From contig UQLC01000003.1 of assembly GCA_900541795.1 (NCBI GenBank), forward strand, positions 1 to 64,000: a DNA stretch of 64,000 bases. Direction: 5' to 3'. This DNA is from an uncultured Collinsella sp. (GTDB lineage Bacteria > Actinomycetota > Coriobacteriia > Coriobacteriales > Coriobacteriaceae). Made by a program: the position numbers and the translations under genes. Of the stretch, positions 15,710 to 24,725 are shown piece after piece. The notes under the pieces were generated by a model. The model ran no database searches and was not told the DNA's origin. It saw nothing but the letters and a program-made list of their open reading frames with translations. Within the stretch, counting starts at the first letter, position 1. Each line of letters begins with the position of its first letter.

Positions 15710-17194
15710 ATGATGAAGTACCTCCAGAAGCTCGGCAAAGCGCTGATGCTTCCCGTCGCGGCGCTTCCCATCGCAGGCATTCTTATGGGTGTGGGCTACC
15801 TGCTCGCTCCCGCAGTCATGGGTGCTGCCGGTGACACTACCGGTTTTGCCTATACCGCCGGTTTCCTGCTCATCAAGGCAGGCGGCGCTCTTATCGATAA
15901 CATGGCCTGGCTGTTCGCAGTCGGCGCCGCTGTCGGCCTTGCCGACGATCACGATGGCACCGCTGGCCTCGCTGGCCTCGTCGCCTTCCTGATGATTCAG
16001 CAGCTCCTGAGCCCCGCTGTCGTTCAGACTGTCCAGGGCATTGCTGATCCCGATAAATGGCTTGCCACGACCGAGGGCATCGCGTTCTCCAAGATCGCTG
16101 GTAACTCCTTCATCGGCATCCTGTCCGCCGTCATCGGCGGCACTTGCTACAACAAGTTCAAGGACACTCGTCTTCCCGACTGGCTGGCCTTCTTCTCCGG
16201 CAAGCGTTGCGTCGCCATCATGACCGCCGTCATCTGCATCGTCGTCTCCGTCGTCCTGCTCTTTGCTTGGCCGCTCATCTTCGGTGCTCTTGTTGCTCTT
16301 GGTGAGGGTATCGCCGCCATGGGTGGTATCGGCGCTGGCATCTACGCCTTCCTCAACCGCCTGCTCATCCCGACTGGTCTGCACCACGCACTCAACAACG
16401 TGTTCTGGTTCGACACCATCGGCCTAGGCGACCTGACCCACTTCTGGGCTGGCGAGACCTCTGCTGACGTCAAGTGGAGCCTCGGTATGTACATGTCCGG
16501 CTTCTTCCCCTGCATGATGTTCGGTATCCCGGGCGCTGCCCTGGCTATGGTTCAGACCGCTAAGAACAAGAAGGCTGCTATCGGCCTGGTTGTCTCCGCT
16601 GCTATCTGCGCCTTCGTCTGCGGCGTCACCGAGCCCTTCGAGTTCGGCTTCATGTTCCTGTGCTTCCCGCTCTACGTCGTGTACGCTGCCCTGTACGGCA
16701 TCTTCACCGTCGTCACCTACTATGTTGGTTTCCGTGCTGGCTTCTGCTTCTCCGCTGGTGCTACCGACCTCCTGTTCTCCTCTAGCCTCCCGGCTGCTGC
16801 CAACACCTGGATGATCATCCCGCTGGGCATCGCTGCCTTCCTGGTCTTCTACCTCGTGTTCCGCTTCGCCATCACCAAGTTCAACCTCATGACCCCTGGT
16901 CGCGAGGATGAGGATGTCGAGGAGACCTCCGCTTCCGCTGCCGCTGGCGACGACAAGTTCGCCGCTCTGGCCGCTGCTGTTCTCGCTGCCGTCGGTGGCA
17001 AGGAGAACGTCAAGACCGTTGACTGCTGCGCTACTCGCCTGCGCTTCGAGCTCGGCGATTCCGCTCTGGTCGACGAGGCTGCCTGCAAGAAGGCTGGCGC
17101 TCTGGGTGTCATGAAGATGGACAAGGGTGCTACCCAGGTCATCATCGGCACGCAGGTCCAGGCTGTTGCCGAGGAGCTCAAGAAGCTTCTCTAA
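15710..17194 (+). CDS. nagE: PTS EIICB, N-acetylglucosamine type
   Basis: A protein of 494 residues. Residues 1 to about 400 are the membrane IIC domain of the glucose/GlcNAc superfamily (GKALMLPVAALPIAGILMG, then GLHHALNN). Residues from about 415 form IIB with phosphocysteine in CATRLRF at about C440. No IIA domain is present, so a IIA from elsewhere is needed. It takes up GlcNAc as GlcNAc-6-P, fitting nagA and YhcH downstream. ATG at 15710 follows GGAGGAGAT; the frame stays open upstream without a ribosome site. It is preceded by GntR-type operators. Confidence 0.85.
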   Translation: MMKYLQKLGKALMLPVAALPIAGILMGVGYLLAPAVMGAAGDTTGFAYTAGFLLIKAGGALIDNMAWLFAVGAAVGLADDHDGTAGLAGLVAFLMIQQLLSPAVVQTVQGIADPDKWLATTEGIAFSKIAGNSFIGILSAVIGGTCYNKFKDTRLPDWLAFFSGKRCVAIMTAVICIVVSVVLLFAWPLIFGALVALGEGIAAMGGIGAGIYAFLNRLLIPTGLHHALNNVFWFDTIGLGDLTHFWAGETSADVKWSLGMYMSGFFPCMMFGIPGAALAMVQTAKNKKAAIGLVVSAAICAFVCGVTEPFEFGFMFLCFPLYVVYAALYGIFTVVTYYVGFRAGFCFSAGATDLLFSSSLPAAANTWMIIPLGIAAFLVFYLVFRFAITKFNLMTPGREDEDVEETSASAAAGDDKFAALAAAVLAAVGGKENVKTVDCCATRLRFELGDSALVDEAACKKAGALGVMKMDKGATQVIIGTQVQAVAEELKKLL

Positions 17195-17220
17195 GCCTTA
17201 AAGACGTATCTGTCTTACAA

Positions 17221-17255
17221 AGGGTCGTCCCGCTCCGCGGGGGCGGCCCTTTTTG
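17221..17255 (+). terminator. intrinsic terminator after nagE
   Basis: A GC-rich stem (AGGGTCGTCCCG with CGGGGGCGGCCCT) is followed by TTTTT. Confidence 0.85.
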
Positions 17256-17383
17256 CTACCTCGATACTTGATGCAGCGATGTAATTGGTATTACAGTACA
17301 CAGGCAATCAACTGGCAAACAATATTGAAATATGCTGGTTGACCTGCTGTTATTCCATTTAAACTGTTATAGTACGTGGTGTC

Positions 17384-17395
17384 TGGTTACAACCA
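17384..17395 (+). promoter_or_regulatory. GntR operator upstream of the regulator gene
   Basis: The palindrome TGGTTACAACCA lies just downstream of a TATAGT -10-like element (near 17368), a position that suggests autorepression. Confidence 0.6.
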
Positions 17396-17426
17396 ATTTC
17401 GAGTCATTTATCCGGCAGGTATCATT

Positions 17427-18158
17427 ATGGCAATGGGAGCACGCAAACAACCTTTGTACGATCAGCTCGTCGATTTGCTGACCGATAAAATCGATCACGA
17501 GCTTCGACCCGGCGACTATTTGCCGTCCGAGCGTGACTTGTCGGAGCGCTACGGGCTCTCGCGTACGACGGTTCGCCTTGCCCTGCAGGAGCTTGAGCGC
17601 CTAGGCTTGGTGGTTCGTCAGCGCGGCCGTGGAACCATGGTGTGCGACCGCTCTCTGCAAACGGCAAACCTCTCGCAAATCTATAGCTTTACCGAGCAGA
17701 TGAAGGCAATCGGCCGTGTGCCCAAGACGACGATTCTTGAGTTTACCGAGGTCGAGGCTGACAAGAATATTGCCATAGAAATGAACGCGCGTCTTGGCGA
17801 GCGTCTTTACAAGATCAAGCGCCTGCGTATTGCCGATGGTGTGCCGCTGATGATTGAGTGTACATATCTGCCGAGTCGCAAGTTCTTTGCGCTTAAGCGC
17901 CCCATGATCGAGAACAAATCGCTGTACGACATGATCGAGCAGGACTTTCACGAGAAAGTTCGCGTGGCAGAGGAGGAATTCTACGCGAGTATTGCCCGCC
18001 ATTCCGACGCACGTTTGCTCGAGATTGCCGAAGGCGCACCGGTCCTGGATTTGATTCGTACCACATATGACATGAACAACGAGGTTATCGAGTATACGCG
18101 TTCGGTTGCGCGCGCCGACCAGTTTAAGTACAAGGTCTACCACAACCGCGCAGTCTAG
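17427..18158 (+). CDS. GntR/HutC family regulator, NagR-like
   Basis: A protein of 243 residues. An N-terminal winged helix (PSERDLSERYGLSRTTVRLALQEL, then RGRGTMV) binds DNA. From about residue 85 a UTRA domain binds a sugar phosphate, probably GlcNAc-6-P or GlcN-6-P. It sits between nagE and nagA. ATG at 17427 is chosen over the longer GTG frame because the family starts close to the HTH; ATG at 17433 is also possible. A clear paralogue lies at 25947, so two GntR proteins may read similar TGGT-N4-ACCA sites. Confidence 0.85.
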   Translation: MAMGARKQPLYDQLVDLLTDKIDHELRPGDYLPSERDLSERYGLSRTTVRLALQELERLGLVVRQRGRGTMVCDRSLQTANLSQIYSFTEQMKAIGRVPKTTILEFTEVEADKNIAIEMNARLGERLYKIKRLRIADGVPLMIECTYLPSRKFFALKRPMIENKSLYDMIEQDFHEKVRVAEEEFYASIARHSDARLLEIAEGAPVLDLIRTTYDMNNEVIEYTRSVARADQFKYKVYHNRAV

Positions 18159-18301
18159 AGTTATTGGGTATAAACGGCTTGGCGTGTTTTGCGGCGGGTG
18201 CAAAATGTGCCAAGCGCAAGAAGGCAACGAACAATCGCTCGAATTAACAATGCAGTGGTTTTTGATCCGCCCTAAAACGCACTGCGGGTACGGGAGCATA
18301 G

Positions 18302-19471
18302 ATGAGCACGTATGCTATCAAGGCCGACAAGTTCTTTTTGCCGGCGGGGCCGCAGCTGGGCGGCTACCTCATGGTCGAAGATGGCGTCTTTGGCGCTTGG
18401 CAGGCCGATGAGCCCGCTTGCGAGGTCAAAGATTATTCTGGTACATGGATTGCGCCGGGCATGGTGGACACCCACATTCATGGTTTCTATAACCATGCTA
18501 CGACCGATAACGATGCCGAAGGTATCAACATCAGCTCGACCGAGCTCGCTCGTCGTGGTACCACCAGCTGGCTGCCTACGACCTTTACCGACGGCGTAGA
18601 ACAGATCAAGGAGGCCTGCGCTGCCATTGCACAGGCGGACGAAGAGCGCGGGCCCGAGTTCTGCGGTGCTCGTATTCAGGGCATCTACCTGGAGGGTCCG
18701 TTCTTTACCATGAAGCATGTGGGTGCCCAGAACCCTGCTTATCTGATCGACCCGTCCGAGAAAGTTTTTGACGAGTGGCAGGAGGCCGCCGGCGGTCGTA
18801 TCGTCAAGAGCGCCATGGCGGCCGAGCGCGATGGCGCTGCCGCTTACGCTGCGGCTCTGAGCGCAAAGGGCGTCGTGACCTGTATTGGCCACTCCGATGC
18901 CACCTATGATGAGTGCGCCGCCGCCATCAATGCTGGCGCCAGCTGCTTTACGCATACCTACAACGGCCAGCGTGGTCTGCATCACCGTGAGCCCGGTGTC
19001 GTCGGGGCCACTATGACCACGCCCAATACCTATGCCGAGATCATTTGCGACGGCAAACACGTGAACCCTGCTGCTATTAAGGCGCTGCTGCAGGCCAAGG
19101 GCTGGCAGCACACGGTGCTGATCACCGATTGCCTGGGTTGCGGCGGCATGCCCGAGGGCAAGTACACCAGCGGCGGCATGGACGTCATTATGAAGGACAA
19201 CCTTTGCTGGCTCGCCGATGGCTCAGCTATCGCCGGTTCGGTGCTCACGCTCGCACAGGGCGTCAAGAACATCGTCGACTGGGGTCTTGCGAGCGCCGAT
19301 ATCGCAATTCGCATGGCGACTGAGGTACCCGCGCGCTCCGCTCACGTCGAGGATAAATGTGGCAGCATTATGCCTGGCCGCGATGCCGATTTTGTCGTGT
19401 TCAATCCCGACCTTACCCTGGTCGAGACGTATGTGGGTGGCAACAGCGTCGGTAACGCGTTTACCGAGTAG
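18302..19471 (+). CDS. nagA: N-acetylglucosamine-6-phosphate deacetylase
   Basis: A protein of 389 residues converting GlcNAc-6-P to GlcN-6-P and acetate. Amidohydrolase motifs: DTHIHGF (metal His near 58 and 60), the LEGPFF block with Glu, GHSDATYDEC, HTYNGQRGLHHREPG, and ITDCLGCGG with the catalytic Asp. It is very close to the second copy at 28076; most differences are conservative. It lies after nagE and the GntR gene, with YhcH following 33 bases later. Confidence 0.92.
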   Translation: MSTYAIKADKFFLPAGPQLGGYLMVEDGVFGAWQADEPACEVKDYSGTWIAPGMVDTHIHGFYNHATTDNDAEGINISSTELARRGTTSWLPTTFTDGVEQIKEACAAIAQADEERGPEFCGARIQGIYLEGPFFTMKHVGAQNPAYLIDPSEKVFDEWQEAAGGRIVKSAMAAERDGAAAYAAALSAKGVVTCIGHSDATYDECAAAINAGASCFTHTYNGQRGLHHREPGVVGATMTTPNTYAEIICDGKHVNPAAIKALLQAKGWQHTVLITDCLGCGGMPEGKYTSGGMDVIMKDNLCWLADGSAIAGSVLTLAQGVKNIVDWGLASADIAIRMATEVPARSAHVEDKCGSIMPGRDADFVVFNPDLTLVETYVGGNSVGNAFTE

Positions 19472-19504
19472 CCGCCAAAGAAAACGATCCGAAAGGGGAT
19501 TTAG

Positions 19505-19978
19505 ATGATTTACGGTGCATTGGGCGATATCGAGGAGTACCGCGGAATGCTCAAGGGCCTCGACGTGCTGATCGACTGGCTCGAGGAGAACGACCCGGCG
19601 GAGCTCGAGGTCGGCAGCCATCCGATTCTGGGCGACAAGGTCTATGCGAACGTCATGGCTCCCACGACGCGTCCGGAGGCCGAGGCCCACTACGAGACGC
19701 ATCAGCGCTATCACGACCTGCAGATCGACGTCGAGGGTCGCGAGGCCTTTAAGGTTGCCACGGGCAGCCTGACGCTGGTCCAGGAGTTCGACGAGAAGGA
19801 CGACTACGACCTGGTCGATTCCGACGCCTCGATCGCCGGCGATCTTGCCGACGACAAGTTTGCACTGTTCGTTGCCGGCGAGCCTCACATGCCCACGCTC
19901 GAGTTCCCGGGCGATGGCGCGCGGCCGGTCAAGAAGATCTGCTTTAAGCTGCTTGCAGACGCTTACTGGGAGGAGTAG
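19505..19978 (+). CDS. YhcH/YjgK/YiaL family protein
   Basis: A protein of 157 residues with the cupin-like YhcH fold: the conserved YETHQRYHDLQIDVEG and FPGDGARPVKKICFKL segments supply metal ligands. Family members linked to sialic acid use act as N-acetylneuraminate anomerases (NanQ). Here the neighbours are nagE and nagA, so a role in sugar anomer conversion is a reasonable inference. RBS GAAAGGGG precedes the ATG. The last codons are copied in the remnant near 32105. Confidence 0.8.
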   Translation: MIYGALGDIEEYRGMLKGLDVLIDWLEENDPAELEVGSHPILGDKVYANVMAPTTRPEAEAHYETHQRYHDLQIDVEGREAFKVATGSLTLVQEFDEKDDYDLVDSDASIAGDLADDKFALFVAGEPHMPTLEFPGDGARPVKKICFKLLADAYWEE

Positions 19979-20008
19979 CGAACTGCTCGGCTGAGCTGTT
20001 CGCCTGAT

Positions 20009-20036
20009 GGCGTGATTTCCCTAGGGAAATCACGCC
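20009..20036. repeat. perfect 28-bp palindrome
   Basis: GCGTGATTTCCC and its complement meet at CTAG without a spacer. A second copy (32164-32189) differs at paired positions but is still a perfect palindrome. Confidence 0.85.
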
Positions 20037-20039
20037 ACG

Positions 20040-20090
20040 ACCCCGCCAAGCGTGTTTTCCCTAGGGGAATCACGTTTGGCGGGGTTTTAT
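20040..20090 (+). terminator. intrinsic terminator after yhcH-type gene
   Basis: ACCCCGCCAAGCGTG pairs with CACGTTTGGCGGGG and is followed by TTTTAT. Confidence 0.85.
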
Positions 20091-20228
20091 GTTTATGAAT
20101 AGGGGAACTGAAGCCGTGACGATGCTTGGGTTGGCGCACGCGCACTCAAATCGGCAACAACAAAGTAGATAAGCATTTGAAGAAATGCGATTGAAGCATA
20201 ATGTAACTAGTACGAAATAGTGGATAGC

Positions 20229-20240
20229 TGGTACATACCA
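20229..20240 (+). promoter_or_regulatory. GntR-type operator upstream of the GH35 operon
   Basis: TGGTACATACCA has the TGGT-N4-ACCA form seen before nagE and the GntR gene. The rest of 20091-20463 is AT-rich without a gene. Confidence 0.55.
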
Positions 20241-20463
20241 CCTTTCAAATATAGAATCGTTAGAAATCTATAGTTAAAAATTAATTTACCAGCGGGTTTA
20301 TATTTTGTTCATTAAAGCCGTTCATCGTCATTTGGCTACCGTTTACGGACCACTTCAGATTCTGACTACATAATTGCGTCAATGCGTCCATAATAGGCAA
20401 GGCGTTTAGCTGAGGGTCGGGGAACCGGCATCCGCGTCGTAGAGCACGAAGATCGGGAGTAGC

Positions 20464-22260
20464 ATGCATTCGTTTAAAATCACCAATCAATTCCTACTCG
20501 ATGATGAGCCGTTCACCATCTTGTCGGGGGCGATTCACTATATGCGTGTTCATCCGAGCGACTGGCATCACTCGCTCTATAACCTTAAGGCTCTTGGGTT
20601 TAATACGGTCGAAACGTATGTACCGTGGAATCTTCATGAGCCAAAGCCTGGCGTCTTTGATTTTTCTGGTTCAATTGATTTGGCGGCATTTCTTGATGAG
20701 GCGGCGTCGCTCGGTCTGTATGCAATTGTTCGGCCTTCTCCGTTTATTTGCGCAGAATGGGAATTTGGCGGCATGCCAGCATGGCTGCTGCGCCAACATG
20801 ATATGAGACCGCGTAGCAGCGACCCCAAGTTTCTTGCTCACGTTGCGCATTACTACGACCATCTCATGCCGATACTCGTCCCGCGTCAGATTGACAAGGG
20901 CGGAAACATCATCATGATGCAGGTTGAAAACGAGTATGGATCATATTGCGAGGATAAGGACTATCTTCGTGCGATTCGTCGCCTTATGGTCGAGCGTGGG
21001 GTTTCCGTGCCCCTTTGTACTTCCGATGGTCCGTGGCGTGGGTGTCTTCGTGCCGGTACGCTCATTGACGATGATGTGTTGTGCACCGGCAACTTTGGTT
21101 CTCATGCAAAGGAGAACTTTGAGGCTCTTTCTGCTTTTCACAAGGAACATGGAAAACAATGGCCTCTTATGTGCATGGAATTGTGGGACGGCTGGTTCAA
21201 TCGCTATGGGGAGAACGTCATCAGACGCGATCCCGAAGATCTTGCCTCTTGCGTTCGCGAGGTGCTCGAGCTTGGAGGATCTTTAAACCTCTACATGTTT
21301 CATGGAGGCACCAACTTTGGATTTATGAACGGATGTTCTGCACGCCATACGCATGACCTGCACCAGGTGACATCATATGACTACGATGCTCCATTGGACG
21401 AACAGGGCAACCCGACCGAGAAATACTTCGCAATTCAAAGGACAGTTCACGAGCTGTATCCCGATATCGCGCAAAGCAAGCCGTTAACAAAAAAGACGTT
21501 TTCCATGCCCGATATTTCGGTGAGTGAGCGCGTAAGTCTCTTTAATGTGCTCGATATTCTTTCGGAGCCGATTGAAGCTCAATATCCTATGCCCATGGAG
21601 GAGATGGGTCAGTCGTATGGATATACGTTATATACCACGACTGTCGAGCGTGACCGTGCAGATGAAGAGCGTATTCGGGTTATTGACGCCCGCGACCGTG
21701 CACAGGTGTTTGTGAACGGTGACAAAGTGGCGACGCAGTATCAGGAGCACATTGGGGAAGATATTCACTGCGTTCTTCCCTGTGAACAAAACCGCCTGGA
21801 TGTTCTGACCGAGGATATGGGTCGCGTCAATTATGGTCACAAATTGCTCGCTGATACGCAGCATAAGGGCATTAGGACAGGAGTTTGCGTTGATCTTCAC
21901 TTTGTTACCGGTTGGGAGATGCGTTGTCTGCCACTCGATAACATCGATAATCTTGATTATTCCGCCGGCTGGGTAGAGGGGCAACCTTCCTTTTACCGCG
22001 CAAAGTTTGATATATCTGAGCCGGCTGATACCTTTATCGACACTACGGGTTTTGGAAAGGGTGTGGCATTCGTAAACGGAACGAATGTCGGACGTTTTTG
22101 GGATAAGGGTCCCATCATGACGCTCTATGTTCCGCACGGTTTATTGCACTCTGGTACCAATGAGCTCGTTATGTTCGAAACAGAGGGCGTGTATGATGCG
22201 AAAATCTCCCTTCGCTCTGAGCCCGTTATCCGTACACTTGAACAAGAAGGAGTTGAGTAG
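20464..22260 (+). CDS. bgaC: intracellular beta-galactosidase, GH35 (BgaC type)
   Basis: A protein of 598 residues without a signal peptide. The GH35 acid/base Glu is E157 in VENEYG, and the probable nucleophile is E239 in MELWDGWF. The N-terminal TIM barrel is followed by beta domains ending with the GKGVAFVNGTNVGRFW motif. BgaC enzymes cleave Gal-beta-1,3-linked sugars. The gene heads an operon with a mannose-family PTS and AgaS, as in Streptococcus pneumoniae bgaC. Third codon positions are less GC-biased than in the flanking housekeeping genes, which suggests acquisition. IIB starts 2 bases after the stop. Confidence 0.9.
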   Translation: MHSFKITNQFLLDDEPFTILSGAIHYMRVHPSDWHHSLYNLKALGFNTVETYVPWNLHEPKPGVFDFSGSIDLAAFLDEAASLGLYAIVRPSPFICAEWEFGGMPAWLLRQHDMRPRSSDPKFLAHVAHYYDHLMPILVPRQIDKGGNIIMMQVENEYGSYCEDKDYLRAIRRLMVERGVSVPLCTSDGPWRGCLRAGTLIDDDVLCTGNFGSHAKENFEALSAFHKEHGKQWPLMCMELWDGWFNRYGENVIRRDPEDLASCVREVLELGGSLNLYMFHGGTNFGFMNGCSARHTHDLHQVTSYDYDAPLDEQGNPTEKYFAIQRTVHELYPDIAQSKPLTKKTFSMPDISVSERVSLFNVLDILSEPIEAQYPMPMEEMGQSYGYTLYTTTVERDRADEERIRVIDARDRAQVFVNGDKVATQYQEHIGEDIHCVLPCEQNRLDVLTEDMGRVNYGHKLLADTQHKGIRTGVCVDLHFVTGWEMRCLPLDNIDNLDYSAGWVEGQPSFYRAKFDISEPADTFIDTTGFGKGVAFVNGTNVGRFWDKGPIMTLYVPHGLLHSGTNELVMFETEGVYDAKISLRSEPVIRTLEQEGVE

Positions 22261-22262
22261 AA

Positions 22263-22727
22263 ATGATTGTAGGCGCACGAGTCGACTTTCGCTTGATTCA
22301 CGGACAGGTGGCAAACCTCTGGTCTAACGCCCGTCAGGTAAGCCGCTTCATGGTAGTTGACGACGAGGTATCGCAAGATGCTACCCAAAAGCAGGTTCTT
22401 CGCATGGCTTGCCCGGCAACTGTGAAGTTGTCCGTGCTTCCTGTCGACAAGGCCGCTGCCAACATCACTGCTGGCAAATATGATGCGCAACGTCTCTTTA
22501 TTGTTGCGAAAAAGCCTGAGGTCTACGTTCGACTTTTGGAGCAAGGTGTTAAGCTTGAGCAGCTCATCGTCGGTAATATGACGACAATGGAGCCGGTCAA
22601 GAAGCTGAATCGCAACATTAGTTGCGACCAGGGGGACCTTGACGCATTTGCCAAACTCAAGGCCGATAATCTTCCTATTGTCATTCAGCTGACGCCGCAG
22701 GATAACCCAGAGGCTCTCACGCTCTAG
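22263..22727 (+). CDS. PTS EIIB, mannose/sorbose family
   Basis: A protein of 154 residues that relays phosphate from IIA to the incoming sugar. The active His is H13 in RLIHGQV. The conserved LIVGNM stretch lies near residue 101. It is coupled to the GH35 gene (2-base gap). Together with IIC, IID and IIA it would import galacto-N-biose, GalNAc or a related galactoside. Confidence 0.92.
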   Translation: MIVGARVDFRLIHGQVANLWSNARQVSRFMVVDDEVSQDATQKQVLRMACPATVKLSVLPVDKAAANITAGKYDAQRLFIVAKKPEVYVRLLEQGVKLEQLIVGNMTTMEPVKKLNRNISCDQGDLDAFAKLKADNLPIVIQLTPQDNPEALTL

Positions 22728-22820
22728 TCGAATTAACGCTAGGCCGTGAAGGGGGATGCACGGTTTATATAAGCGTATTGGTATTGTAGAAACTGTTACA
22801 CCTTAAATAAGGAGTTTACC

Positions 22821-23708
22821 ATGATTGCTTGGTGGCAGATTCTTCTGTTAACCCTGTATGCGGGTTATCAGATTATGGATGAGCTGAACTGGTACACCTG
22901 TGCCGGCTCAGCCGTCTTCTCCGGTATGATTACCGGTTTGATTATGGGCGACCTGCAGACTGGCCTGTTTATCGGCGGCAGCATGCAGCTCACCGTCCTG
23001 GGCGTTGGTACCTTTGGCGGCGCCTCTCGTATCGATGCCAACTCCGGCACTCTGGTCGCCACTGCCTTTGCCGTGGGTGCGGGCATGAATCCCGAGACGG
23101 CTCTTGCCGCCATCGGCGTACCTGTCGCTGCCATTCTCGTTTACACCGATATCGCCGGCCGTTTCGCCAACACGTTCTTCGGTCACATGTGCGATGCCGA
23201 TATCGAGAAGATGAACTGGGGCGCCTACAACGTACACTACTTGCTCGGTGCCGTTTCCTGGATGTTGTCCCGCATGATTCCGGTCTTCCTGGCTCTCGCA
23301 TTTGGCCAGGGCGTGGTCGAGGGCATCACCACCGCCCTTAACGGCGACTGGAAGTGGCTGGGTGACGGTCTGTCTGTTGCTGGCGGTGCCTTGCCCGCCG
23401 TTGGCTTCGCCATTCTGCTCCGTTACCTGCCGGTCAAAAAGCACGTCGCCTACCTGCTGCTCGGCTTTGTAGTCGCCGCCCTGTTTGGTACGGCCTTCAC
23501 GAGCATCATGAACCTCAACGCCAACATCGTCGCTGTGAACGGTGCGCTTGGTAAGGGCGCCGTGGATATGGTCGGTATGTTCAATAACATGTCGATGCTG
23601 GCGATCGCTATTATTGGCTTTGCTCTGTCTTTGCTGTACTACAAGAACAACCAGCGTCCCGTCGCTGCTGCTGGCGCTGCGGAGGGAGACAACGACGATG
23701 AGCTCTAA
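22821..23708 (+). CDS. PTS EIIC, mannose/sorbose family
   Basis: A protein of 295 residues with about eight membrane segments, the sugar channel component. The Gly-rich LGVGTFGGASRIDANSGTL region near residue 55 is typical. Codons are of the highly expressed kind, unlike the GH35 gene. It overlaps IID by 11 bases. RBS AAGGAG is at 22810. Confidence 0.9.
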   Translation: MIAWWQILLLTLYAGYQIMDELNWYTCAGSAVFSGMITGLIMGDLQTGLFIGGSMQLTVLGVGTFGGASRIDANSGTLVATAFAVGAGMNPETALAAIGVPVAAILVYTDIAGRFANTFFGHMCDADIEKMNWGAYNVHYLLGAVSWMLSRMIPVFLALAFGQGVVEGITTALNGDWKWLGDGLSVAGGALPAVGFAILLRYLPVKKHVAYLLLGFVVAALFGTAFTSIMNLNANIVAVNGALGKGAVDMVGMFNNMSMLAIAIIGFALSLLYYKNNQRPVAAAGAAEGDNDDEL

Positions 23709-24537
23709 TGAGAAACTCGCCAATGGCACCACTGGCTACAAGATTACCAAGGACGACCTTGCGCAGATCAACCGTCGTAACCTGTTTGGTTTCCAGGATG
23801 GTTGGAACTACGAGCGCATGCAACACTCTGGTTATCTCTGGATTATCCTGCCCACACTGCGCAAGCTGTACGGCGACGGCACGCCGGAGCTAAAGGAAGC
23901 CTGCCGCGCCCAGTGCGCACCGTTCTTCAACACCTCAAACTTCCTCAACACGATCATCACCGGTATCGATTTGGCGATCGAGGAAGAGGAGGGCATTGAG
24001 GGCCTCGAGGCTGTTGCCGGTCTCAAGACTGGTCTCATGGGACCGCTGGCTTCCATCGGCGATTCCATCTTCGGTTCGCTGCTCCCGACCATTTTCGGCG
24101 CTCTGGCTGCCAATATGGCCATGAACGGCAACCCCTTGGGTATCTTCATCTGGGTCGTCGTGAACATCCTTGTTGACTGGTTCCGCTGCAAGCAGACCCA
24201 CATGGCCTATGAGCAGGGTATGAAGCTCGTCACCACCATGAGCGATCGCCTGAATGCGTTGACCGACGCGGCCTCCGTAATGGGTGTCTTTATGGTCGGT
24301 GCTCTGGTCGCAACCAATGTCGGTATCGTTATTGCGGCGAAGCCTGTTATCGGCGGCGTTACCGTTGACTTGCAGAACATCTGCAATATGATTTGCCCCA
24401 AGCTGGTTCCTGCCGCACTCGTCGGCTTCGTATACTGGCTCCTCGGTAAGAAGGGCATGACCTCGACGAAGGCCATCTTTATCGTCTTGGTTCTGTCCAT
24501 TGCCTTGGGTGCATTCGGTATCATTTGCAAGGGCTAA
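23698..24537 (+). CDS. PTS EIID, mannose/sorbose family
   Basis: A protein of 279 residues. It opens with a cytoplasmic part containing the family block NRRNLFGFQDGWNYERMQ and LKEACRAQCAPFFNT, then GLMGPLASIGDS and several membrane helices to the C-terminus. IID pairs with IIC in the mannose-family transporters. ATG at 23698 lies inside the end of IIC with GGAGGG just upstream, so translation is coupled; the longer frame runs within IIC. Confidence 0.9.
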   Translation: MSSNEKLANGTTGYKITKDDLAQINRRNLFGFQDGWNYERMQHSGYLWIILPTLRKLYGDGTPELKEACRAQCAPFFNTSNFLNTIITGIDLAIEEEEGIEGLEAVAGLKTGLMGPLASIGDSIFGSLLPTIFGALAANMAMNGNPLGIFIWVVVNILVDWFRCKQTHMAYEQGMKLVTTMSDRLNALTDAASVMGVFMVGALVATNVGIVIAAKPVIGGVTVDLQNICNMICPKLVPAALVGFVYWLLGKKGMTSTKAIFIVLVLSIALGAFGIICKG

Positions 24538-24579
24538 GTACCCCATATTGTCGCGACATTTGATCCTCAATTAAGATGT

Positions 24580-24637
24580 GGCGCACACCTCCAAGGCGAC
24601 TTTATCGCCATATCCCCTGGAGTGTGCGCCTCTTTTG
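24580..24637 (+). terminator. intrinsic terminator after EIID
   Basis: GGCGCACACCTCCA pairs with TGGAGTGTGCGCC, with an extra small stem inside the loop, and is followed by TCTTTTGTTTT. It separates IIB-IIC-IID from the TPR-like and IIA genes. Confidence 0.8.
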
Positions 24638-24725
24638 TTTTGTCGGACACCGCTTTTCATAGGCGGTTATGCAGTCATCGTGTTCGATTAATTCATTAAG
24701 GCTGCCTTGAAGGGAATATAGTGCA

